From the NCBI GenBank assembly GCA_964555055.1, contig CAZKQW010000002.1, forward strand, positions 62,001 to 126,000: a stretch of DNA of 64,000 nucleotides. Reading direction: 5' to 3'. The notes under the pieces were generated by a model, which was not told the origin of the DNA, made no database searches, and was given only the letters and a program-made list of their open reading frames with translations. The stretch is from GCA-016699445 sp964555055. GTDB taxonomy: Bacteria; UBA10199; JACPAL01; GCA-016699445. A program made the position numbers and the translations under genes. Of this stretch, positions 26,429 through 33,953 are shown in pieces. Position 1 is the first letter of the stretch, and each line of letters starts with the position of its first letter.

Positions 26429-26456
26429 GTTTCGGCGGAAAGATGAGATTTTTTTA
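26429..26456 (-). promoter_or_regulatory. Possible sigma-28-like promoter for the che operon
   Basis: Upstream of cheA the minus strand reads TAAA, 16 bases, GCCGAAAC. The motility sigma factor consensus is TAAA-N15-GCCGATAA, so this has a one-base longer spacer and two changes in the -10. Its position about 60 bases before the cheA ATG is sensible. This is a weak match judged by eye. Confidence 0.3.
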
Positions 26457-26492
26457 AAATGAATAAAGGAATGTAAAATCAATGAAACCCTA

Positions 26493-26506
26493 AAAATCAT
26501 GATTTT
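26493..26506. promoter_or_regulatory. 14-bp perfect palindrome between divergent che genes
   Basis: AAAATCATGATTTT is a perfect inverted repeat in the 216-base gap between cheA (minus) and the PAS chemoreceptor (plus). Its position between divergent promoters is typical for a dimeric regulator binding site. A/T-rich palindromes can arise by chance in such regions. Confidence 0.35.
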
Positions 26507-26587
26507 CGTCATATTCTTTGAAAAACACTCAATTTTTTTGGGAAGCACCCGTAACGGTCAAATGAAAATCACATTTGGAGGAGTATT

Positions 26588-28099
26588 ATGAAAAAAAACC
26601 TACCTGTTACTCAAACCGAAGTGGATTATCCTGAAACCACAAATCTTCTTTCCACGACGAACATTCGCGGCATCATTAGTTATTGTAACGACGATTTCAT
26701 TAAAGTCAGCGGTTTTACCAAAGAGGAGCTTTTAGGCAAAAGTCACAATCTGGTGCGTCATCCTGATATGCCTTCGGCAGCCTTCAAAGATTTGTGGATC
26801 CATATGCATTCGCACAAACCCTGGATGGGAATCGTCAAAAATCGCTGTAAAAACGGAAACCACTACTGGGTTGACGCCTTCGCTACGCCTATCACCGAAA
26901 ATGGTAAGATCGTAGAATGCCAATCCGTACGTACTAAGCCTAGCCGAGAATTAATCGAACGAGCCGAAAAAACCTATCAGAGAATTAATGCCGGCAAGTG
27001 GATAGGCGCGAGCTTTCCCTGCATTCCCCTATGGTCAAAAATTCTTTTAGCTAACCTTTGCTGCGCACTTCCAGCGATCGTTAACCACGTCAGCGGACAA
27101 CCAACAGCGATCTTAGAAAATATTTTAGGTCTATCTATCGGCATTGGACTAACGGCCTACTTTTTAAGTCCGTTTCAGAAATTGGTGCATCAATCGCGAA
27201 ACATCGTATCCAATCGCTTAATGCAATACATATATACGGGAAGCACCGACGACATCAGTCAGCTTCAATTAACCATGAAACTACTCTCTTCGGAAATGGG
27301 AGCCATGGTCGGCCGCATGCAGGATATGAGCATTCACCAAGTGAAGAACGCGGAAAAAACGCTCCAAAATATGGAGGCTTCCGCCAAAGCGGCTACGCAA
27401 CAAACCCAAGAAGCTAACAGCATTGCTACTTGCATCGAAGAAATGAGCGCCAGCATGAAGGAGATTTCGAAAAACGCACAAGACGCCTCTCAAGTGGCGT
27501 CCACGGCGGCCAGCATGGCTCAATCGGCGGATCAAGCCGTGACTGAACTTAACGAGCTTAGCCTTTCCATCAATAATATCATTCAATTAATAACTTCGAT
27601 TGCTGAACAGACGAATCTTTTAGCTCTAAACGCGACGATCGAGGCGGCGCGCGCCGGTGAAGCGGGTAAGGGTTTTGCGGTCGTGGCCAATGAGGTGAAG
27701 GAACTTGCCGGGCAAACGTCGAAAGCCACAGATGAAGTCAGCTCGAAAATCAAAGCGATACAAACGGCGACGAAAGAATCCATGGAACGGATCAAGAAAA
27801 TTTTCGAAGTGGTACAGGACATTAACCACTATCAGAGTTCCATCGCGACGGCGGTTGAAGAGCAGAGCTCCGTGACGAATGAAATGTCGCGGAATATCGC
27901 CATCATATCGTCCACGGCGATGCAAAACTCGACGTTAATCCAGGAAACAGAACAATCTAGCGTCGACATCGCTAATGAACTCAAGGTGAGCAAACGGCTC
28001 GCGGATGAATTCAAAGGATTCATCGATCAACAAAGAGGTGCCAAACCTACCTCTAGCTTTATCGATGCCGCTAGCAACCTTCTCCAGGAGCAAAACTAA
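26588..28099 (+). CDS. PAS-domain (Aer-like) methyl-accepting chemotaxis protein
   Basis: This 503-residue chemoreceptor is transcribed away from the che operon. The N-terminal PAS domain (residues about 18-115) has the Aer-type sequence LSTTNIRGIISYCNDDFIKVSGF, HNLVRHPDMPSAAFKDLW and NHYWVDAFATPI, the class that binds FAD and senses redox or oxygen. A hydrophobic region at about 140-195 would anchor it without a periplasmic sensor. The signalling hairpin SIAEQTNLLALNATIEAARAGEAGKGFAVVANEVKELAGQTS is complete. GGAGGAG sits 4 bases before the ATG, a strong ribosome site. Energy or oxygen taxis through the adjacent CheA is the natural inference. Confidence 0.92.
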   Translation: MKKNLPVTQTEVDYPETTNLLSTTNIRGIISYCNDDFIKVSGFTKEELLGKSHNLVRHPDMPSAAFKDLWIHMHSHKPWMGIVKNRCKNGNHYWVDAFATPITENGKIVECQSVRTKPSRELIERAEKTYQRINAGKWIGASFPCIPLWSKILLANLCCALPAIVNHVSGQPTAILENILGLSIGIGLTAYFLSPFQKLVHQSRNIVSNRLMQYIYTGSTDDISQLQLTMKLLSSEMGAMVGRMQDMSIHQVKNAEKTLQNMEASAKAATQQTQEANSIATCIEEMSASMKEISKNAQDASQVASTAASMAQSADQAVTELNELSLSINNIIQLITSIAEQTNLLALNATIEAARAGEAGKGFAVVANEVKELAGQTSKATDEVSSKIKAIQTATKESMERIKKIFEVVQDINHYQSSIATAVEEQSSVTNEMSRNIAIISSTAMQNSTLIQETEQSSVDIANELKVSKRLADEFKGFIDQQRGAKPTSSFIDAASNLLQEQN

Positions 28100-28123
28100 T
28101 GGTTTAATTATTTTAGCCCGAGG

Positions 28124-28288
28124 TTACTTAGACTGAATAGGACAAGGATGCCACTTCTTGACGTGTGTGTAACACATCGATACTTTATCGCCGCTTGACT
28201 GAGTCACTTGCTTGGCATGCAGCGTCGTCCCCCAGATTATGACGCCCATAGTCAATAGCAATACCGCTAAAGAAATCATTTTTCTCAT
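28124..28288 (-). CDS. Small exported two-cysteine peptide, unknown
   Basis: This is a 54-residue product beginning MRKMISLAVLLLTMGVIIWGTTLHA, a clean signal peptide. The mature part is only about 29 residues (KQVTQSSGDKVSMCYTHVKKW then HPCPIQSK) with two cysteines. The ATG at 28288 is chosen over an in-frame one at 28321 because it gives a normal signal peptide and AAAGGG lies upstream. It lies alone on the minus strand between two plus-strand genes. I do not recognise it. A short disulfide-linked periplasmic peptide is possible, and so is a spurious call. Confidence 0.5.
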   Translation of the reverse strand: MRKMISLAVLLLTMGVIIWGTTLHAKQVTQSSGDKVSMCYTHVKKWHPCPIQSK

Positions 28289-28409
28289 AAAATGCCCTTT
28301 CAATGAGGTTATCGGCAGCATCGCCCTAAAAGTTTCGCCTGATTACCGGAAATACGGAGCTCAAGTTTATCCTTCTTTTAGCCGTTCTGGTTTCTGAAGG
28401 GAAAACTCT

Positions 28410-29930
28410 ATGAAATCTACAATCTTATCTAGGCACGCCCTCGCCCTCTTGACCGTACTCACCGCTTCTTGGGCATTACCTTCTAACACTCGAGCTGAAG
28501 TCGTCTTTCAGGAAACAGAGAAGGGGCTAAAAAAAGTAGTCATCGAAGAATCTAAAAAAACTACCGATCATCAAGTGGAAAGTGCCCCCAGTCAGCCGCC
28601 ATCGACTCTCCAAAAAGACACACATCCAAAGCCACTTAAAAAAGCGCCACAGCCGATCGAGAAGAGCGAAGCGTCCAAAATGGAAGAAAAGGTAACGATG
28701 AATGCCGCAACTACGGAAGAAGCTCAGAATCCGGAACCTATGAAGGAAGAAACGGGCTTCTGGTCGAGGCCGACGTTGACCTCCCCTTGGGGTGATGACG
28801 CACGCCAAAAGGCGGCCGATCACGGGGTCAACTTCGAGTTCCTCTACACGGCTGAAATCGGGAGCAATGTCTCCGGAGGGATCGCGAAGGACATCGACTA
28901 TCTCGATAATTTAGACCTGGTCATGGATATCGATAGCGAGAAATTAGCGGGCTATAAAGGAGGAACTCTACACCTGTATGGCTTAAGTAACTTCGGTGCG
29001 AGCCCCAGCGAGGATGTTGGTGACGCTCAAGGCGTGAGTAATATCGACGGCCCCGACCGTATCACCCTCATCGAAGCCTGGTACGAACAAGCTTTATTTG
29101 ACGATAAATTCACCATCCTCATGGGCATTTACGATGCCAATTCCGAGTTTGATGCTCTTGAATATGGCTCTCTTTTCCTCAATTCGTCACATGGAATGGG
29201 GCCCGATTTTTCACAAACGGGCATTTCAGCTTTTCCGAATACGGCTTTAGGAGCTCGTTTCAAAATCAACCCGCCAGGCATTCTTTCAATGAACTTCGCC
29301 GTGTTGGACGCCGTTCCGGGCGACCCGGCCGACGATGAAGCGGTGGCCATTGATCTAGAAAAGAGCGAAGGCGCCGTCATTTTAAGCGAGATCCAATTTC
29401 TCATGCAGGAAGCCTCTGAATCCAATCCTTATGGAAAATTCGCGTTAGGTTTTTGGGGCTATACGGCTAAAGCAGATGATTTAGAGAACGTCGATGGCGA
29501 TGGCAATCCCATCCGCAATCTTTCCAACTTCGGATTTTACGGCCTCGGGGAATATCAAGTGTACCGCGAAGCTGAGGATCAGGGACTGGGAGTATTCGCA
29601 CGTATCGGATACGCAAATCCTAACATCCATCAATTCAATTATTATTTAGGAGGTGGTCTTCATTACACAGAACTCTTCCCCTCTCGTGACGAAGACAGCA
29701 TCGGGTTGGCGCTGGCTCATGTAATCAATGGCACGAAATTCAAGCGTGTTCAGGAAGTCGCGGCATCCCCCGTGGAAAGATCGGAATCCAACATAGAACT
29801 TACGTATCGAGCCCAAATACTCCCTTGGTTAGCGCTTCAACCCGACCTCCAATACATCATCAATCCCGGTATGGCACCGGACGTTTCCAACGCTATTTAT
29901 CTCGCAAACCGACTCGAGGTTAATTTCTAA
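28410..29930 (+). CDS. OprB-type carbohydrate-selective porin
   Basis: This 506-residue outer-membrane protein has a signal peptide (MKSTILSRHALALLTVLTASWALPSNTRA). Residues about 25-115 form a Lys/Pro/Glu-rich, low-complexity segment that could span the periplasm. The barrel starts at GFWSRPTLTSPWGDDARQKA and shows OprB landmarks: HGVNFEFLYTAEIGSNVSGG, YLDNLDLVMDID, TLIEAWYEQALFDDKFTILMGIYDAN and SLFLNSSHGMGPDFSQTG. It ends NRLEVNF with a terminal aromatic, as BAM substrates do. OprB porins pass sugars. It is followed after 14 bases by a sensor kinase, so uptake and sensing may be linked. Confidence 0.88.
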   Translation: MKSTILSRHALALLTVLTASWALPSNTRAEVVFQETEKGLKKVVIEESKKTTDHQVESAPSQPPSTLQKDTHPKPLKKAPQPIEKSEASKMEEKVTMNAATTEEAQNPEPMKEETGFWSRPTLTSPWGDDARQKAADHGVNFEFLYTAEIGSNVSGGIAKDIDYLDNLDLVMDIDSEKLAGYKGGTLHLYGLSNFGASPSEDVGDAQGVSNIDGPDRITLIEAWYEQALFDDKFTILMGIYDANSEFDALEYGSLFLNSSHGMGPDFSQTGISAFPNTALGARFKINPPGILSMNFAVLDAVPGDPADDEAVAIDLEKSEGAVILSEIQFLMQEASESNPYGKFALGFWGYTAKADDLENVDGDGNPIRNLSNFGFYGLGEYQVYREAEDQGLGVFARIGYANPNIHQFNYYLGGGLHYTELFPSRDEDSIGLALAHVINGTKFKRVQEVAASPVERSESNIELTYRAQILPWLALQPDLQYIINPGMAPDVSNAIYLANRLEVNF

Positions 29931-29944
29931 TCAGGTAATGGCCT

Positions 29945-32194
29945 ATGAGGATACAGAGAAAAATCATTGCGATCCTTTTGATCTCAATGCTTCTCTCATT
30001 CTCGCTTCTCTTCCTTGTCATCCGCCACCTCACACTAAAAGCCCACCTGAAAATCGAAAAAGATTTGGCTCACCAAAACATCATACGGATGGAAGGTGCC
30101 TTCGAGGACTTAATCCTTCAACTAGGGATTAAAAGCAGCGATTGGGGAAATTGGGATGATACTTATCAGTACATCCAGGACCATAATTCAGATTATGTAG
30201 AATCAAATCTCGGAGATAGCTCCCTCAAAAACATAAAAATCAACTTCATGATATTTGCCGATCAGGATGGAAAAATCGTCAAATCTAAGCACGTATCGGA
30301 AACCGAATGGAAAGAAATACCCGCCACTCCAGATTTGGATCAGCTCATGCAACCGATATATGGGCTCCGCCAAAATTACGAAAAGCCATTTGAAAAAGGA
30401 GGGTTCATCGTCATCAATCAAAAGCCGGCGGTCGTTTTTTCGAGACCGATATTGAAGTCCGATGGTACGGGTCCACCTCGAGGCACCCTTATTTGGGGGT
30501 ATTATCTCACCGAAAAAATAATTAATGAAATTTCCATCAAAACTCATCTGAAGATTGAATTCAACATCCTGAAATCTGAAACATCCCATCCCCATGACAC
30601 TCATAAGCAAACATCCTTCATACTCGTCTCGGACGAATTAGCCGAAGGCTATACGATCTTGGATGATATCAACGGAAAACGCATATTTTATGTGGAGATC
30701 TTTTTCGACCGGCCGATCTATCAACAAGCGATCAAAAACATCACTTACTTAGGTTTTGTTCTCCTAATGGCTATGATCATCTTTACTTCCCTCATTTATC
30801 AACTTCTGGATCGAGTCATCATTTCAAGAATGCTGGAAATCCATGAAGATCTCGAAAAAATATCCAATGCCGATTGCAAAACGATGCGTGTACGAGAGAT
30901 GGGAAATGATGAAATCGGCACGCTCTCCTATGAAATCAACAGAACCTTGGATGCTTTAGAGAAATCCCATTCTAAACTGGAAGCCACAAGGCAACAATTG
31001 ATTCAATCCCAACGGCTCGAATCCCTCGGACAACTCGCCGGAGGGATCGCCCATGATTTCAATAACATTCTCACCTCTATAATGGGATATGCGACAATGC
31101 TTCAGGGTAAATTTTCCCAAGACGCTTCCGTCTCTAAAAAACTTATGGTGATTGTGAACTCAACGGAACGAGGAGCCCTCCTCGTAAAACAACTCTTAGG
31201 CTTCGCCAGACGCGGCAAATATCAAGTTACCGCATTTTCCACCAATGAATTGATCACGGAATTTCTCGACTTACTCAAATCGACTGCGAAAAAGGTCACT
31301 GTCGAAACATCACTGGCGCCCGACGACTGCATCATCGAAGGTGATTCCACACAGATACTGCAGGTCCTTCTCAATTTAGGTTTTAATGCTAAGGATGCCA
31401 TGCCTGATGGAGGAAAGCTTTATTTCGGGACGCAAAAAGTTCCGCTCGATGAACCCGCCCTCAAATCCCTCGGGGCCCCTGACGGTACGGAGCCCGGATG
31501 GTATGTGCATATCACGGTTCGCGATACGGGACACGGAATTCCAAAGAACATTCAGGATAAAGTCTTTGATCCATTTTTCACAACTAAAGGACCCGGAAAA
31601 GGCAGTGGACTGGGTCTCGCCACTGCTCGTGGCATCATAGAAAACCATCATGGATGGATTACTCTACATTCCGAGGAAGGCTGCGGTACGACGTTTCATC
31701 TTTTCCTACCCGCTTCCGCGAAGCTTGAGGTCGAGAAAGTCAAGAATACAAACAATACGCCGATCGACTTATCGATCATTGAAAATAAAACTATACTTGT
31801 CACCGATGATGAAAAGGGCCTGAGGGATTATATTTACGATGTCCTTTCTCCGCATAAGGTTAACGTCATTACAGCCGAAAACGGAAAAGAAAGCGCAGAA
31901 AAATTCCATGAGCAACTATCATCGAAACCTATAGACCTCGTCATTTTGGACATCATCATGCCGGACTACGATGGGTTTTACGCTTACGATAAAATCCATC
32001 GTGAAAAACCAGAAACTCCTATTCTCTTCGCCAGCGGCTACGGGGAAGACGGCAAAGTATCCGCCATCCGGCAAGAAGCTCAAGGCAACGTCTTTTTCAT
32101 CCAAAAACCCTACAAACCCGATAACCTCTTAGCGACGATCGCTAACGCTTTCAGGAAGGAAAAATCTTATGAAACCGGTTCCGTTCAGAATTAA
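29945..32194 (+). CDS. Hybrid sensor histidine kinase with CHASE4-like sensor and receiver domain
   Basis: This 749-residue inner-membrane kinase has TM1 at residues 8-28, then an extracytoplasmic domain of CHASE4 type (IKSSDWGNWDDTYQYIQDHN, then LIWGYYLTEKII). TM2 is at about 270-290, followed by a HAMP segment (MGNDEIGTLSYEINRTLD). The dimerisation domain carries the phospho-His in LGQLAGGIAHDFNNIL, and the ATPase follows (LLNLGFNAKDAMPDGG, DTGHGIP, GKGSGLGLAT). The C-terminal receiver has phospho-Asp in LVILDIIMPDYDGF and Lys in IQKPYKPD. No DNA-binding output is encoded nearby. The 26-base overlap with the next kinase gene suggests they act together. Confidence 0.92.
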   Translation: MRIQRKIIAILLISMLLSFSLLFLVIRHLTLKAHLKIEKDLAHQNIIRMEGAFEDLILQLGIKSSDWGNWDDTYQYIQDHNSDYVESNLGDSSLKNIKINFMIFADQDGKIVKSKHVSETEWKEIPATPDLDQLMQPIYGLRQNYEKPFEKGGFIVINQKPAVVFSRPILKSDGTGPPRGTLIWGYYLTEKIINEISIKTHLKIEFNILKSETSHPHDTHKQTSFILVSDELAEGYTILDDINGKRIFYVEIFFDRPIYQQAIKNITYLGFVLLMAMIIFTSLIYQLLDRVIISRMLEIHEDLEKISNADCKTMRVREMGNDEIGTLSYEINRTLDALEKSHSKLEATRQQLIQSQRLESLGQLAGGIAHDFNNILTSIMGYATMLQGKFSQDASVSKKLMVIVNSTERGALLVKQLLGFARRGKYQVTAFSTNELITEFLDLLKSTAKKVTVETSLAPDDCIIEGDSTQILQVLLNLGFNAKDAMPDGGKLYFGTQKVPLDEPALKSLGAPDGTEPGWYVHITVRDTGHGIPKNIQDKVFDPFFTTKGPGKGSGLGLATARGIIENHHGWITLHSEEGCGTTFHLFLPASAKLEVEKVKNTNNTPIDLSIIENKTILVTDDEKGLRDYIYDVLSPHKVNVITAENGKESAEKFHEQLSSKPIDLVILDIIMPDYDGFYAYDKIHREKPETPILFASGYGEDGKVSAIRQEAQGNVFFIQKPYKPDNLLATIANAFRKEKSYETGSVQN

Positions 32195-33953
32195 ATGGCG
32201 ACTACTCCCTTGGGTGCTTCTCGCATGCGGCCTCACTTTCAGCGTTTTGATTTTCGCCTATTTGGAATATTCTCGGGAGAAAACCGACGAAAAACATTTT
32301 AACCAGATGGTGGAGACATCTAAACTCGTCATGGAGGAGAGGTTAAAGAGCTACGATCTTGCCTTTAAAGGAAGCTTGGCGTTGTTTTCAGCCTCTAAAT
32401 CCGTAGGGTCAAAGGAATGGACGGATTACGTAGCTTCCCTTGATTTGTCTAAAAACCTTCCAGGGCTCTCTTCGTTAGGCGTCGTCTTCGCCATTAACGA
32501 CGAAGATCTGAATAAATTTCTGGATCAACGCGACACCACGTCCATATCTCCCATGGAAATCAAATACCTTAACGGCCAAAAACCCTCGGAACATTTTATA
32601 GTGACTTATTTAGAACCTAACCCTTGGAAAGAAAAAGCGATCGGTCTTGATTTAGCCTCCGAGAGAAACCGACGCCTTGCCGCCGAAGTGGCTCGAGACA
32701 GCGGTCAACCTAAAGCCACAGAAATCGTTCGTTTCGTCGTCCGTCCCAAAAACAACCTAGGACTCATTTATTATGTGCCTATCTATCAAAATGGAGCTTC
32801 TTTACAAAACTCCAAAGAACGCAAATCCGCTCATTTAGGATTCGTGATCGCTCCCCTTTTTATTTCGGATTTTTTCAAAGACTTTTTCAAAGAAATAACC
32901 CAGGAACTCGATCTCGACGTTTATGACGGGAAAAAAGCTAAGAAGGAAGCTTGGCTTTACTCTAAAAATCAAGCTCCGAAGCCGGATCATGAACACACAT
33001 CCCTCTTCGAAATCGGCGGTAAAAGTTTCACTATTGCTTGGAATCGCTCCCCTCAATTCACCTCGGCTTCTCGACAGCCCATTTTCTGGATCACTTTTCT
33101 CTCGCTCCTCATGACGGCAGCCAGCGTCTACATCGCCAATATCCACCAAAGACGCCATCAAGAGGCGTCCCGGATCGCCGAAGAAATCCGCATGGAATTA
33201 TTGAAAACTCAGGAAGCCCTCGTCCAGTCTCAAAAAATGGAAGCGGTTGGGCAGTTGGTCAGCGGGATCAGCCATGACTTCAACAACGTCTTAGGAGGCA
33301 TCATCGGATACGCCTCTCTCCTAAAGTCCCACATAGTAGATTTACCGCGATCGGGATATCATCTTCAGCAGATCATCAATAATGCTCAGTTAGGCTCGAG
33401 CATGCTCAAGGATCTCCTTGGTTTCGTCCGTAAGGAAAAAGCGGTGAAACATAAAATCTCATTCAATCATATTGCGAGAATGACAGAATCCTTGGTGGTC
33501 ACTTCCCTCCAGAAAAACATCAAACTTACCTTTGATCTAGCCCCGGACCTTAAAGAAATCGAAGCCGACTCTGGACAAATGACGCAAGTACTCCTTAACC
33601 TATGCATTAATGCGCGCGACGCGATGCCGGAGGGAGGTCAAATCACGATCGGCTCCGAAAACACGCACGAGGGGATCCATGTTTGGGTACGCGATACAGG
33701 AACAGGCATCGCGCCCGAGATCCAAAAAAAGATTTTTGAGGCTTTCTTCACCACAAAAACGGAAGGCAAAGGAACTGGGCTCGGACTTTCGATGGTTTCC
33801 GAAATCATCAGGAATCACGGCGGAAGCATTTCGCTCGAATCCACTGTCGGCCAAGGAACCTGCTTCCACATCCACTTACCCGAAGGTCAAGCGGTGATCG
33901 CAGAATCATCCGCCAAACAACTCACCAGAGAAGCTCCGATGGCCGCCAGATAA
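32169..33953 (+). CDS. Membrane sensor histidine kinase with CHASE-type sensor
   Basis: This 594-residue kinase has TM1 at about residues 12-32, then a periplasmic CHASE-like domain (ARKFKGSLALFSASK-type segment, LPGLSSLGVVFAIND, AIGLDLASERNRR, LGFVIAPLFISDFF). TM2 is at about 300-318. The HisKA motif is AVGQLVSGISHDFNNVLGG and the ATPase has LLNLCINARDAMPEGG, DTGTGIAPEIQ and GTGLGLSMV. It has no receiver, so it may signal through the receiver of the preceding hybrid kinase, whose gene it overlaps by 26 bases. AGGAAGG precedes the ATG. Its last 67 bases overlap the convergent glucan-synthase gene. Confidence 0.92.
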   Translation: MKPVPFRIKWRLLPWVLLACGLTFSVLIFAYLEYSREKTDEKHFNQMVETSKLVMEERLKSYDLAFKGSLALFSASKSVGSKEWTDYVASLDLSKNLPGLSSLGVVFAINDEDLNKFLDQRDTTSISPMEIKYLNGQKPSEHFIVTYLEPNPWKEKAIGLDLASERNRRLAAEVARDSGQPKATEIVRFVVRPKNNLGLIYYVPIYQNGASLQNSKERKSAHLGFVIAPLFISDFFKDFFKEITQELDLDVYDGKKAKKEAWLYSKNQAPKPDHEHTSLFEIGGKSFTIAWNRSPQFTSASRQPIFWITFLSLLMTAASVYIANIHQRRHQEASRIAEEIRMELLKTQEALVQSQKMEAVGQLVSGISHDFNNVLGGIIGYASLLKSHIVDLPRSGYHLQQIINNAQLGSSMLKDLLGFVRKEKAVKHKISFNHIARMTESLVVTSLQKNIKLTFDLAPDLKEIEADSGQMTQVLLNLCINARDAMPEGGQITIGSENTHEGIHVWVRDTGTGIAPEIQKKIFEAFFTTKTEGKGTGLGLSMVSEIIRNHGGSISLESTVGQGTCFHIHLPEGQAVIAESSAKQLTREAPMAAR

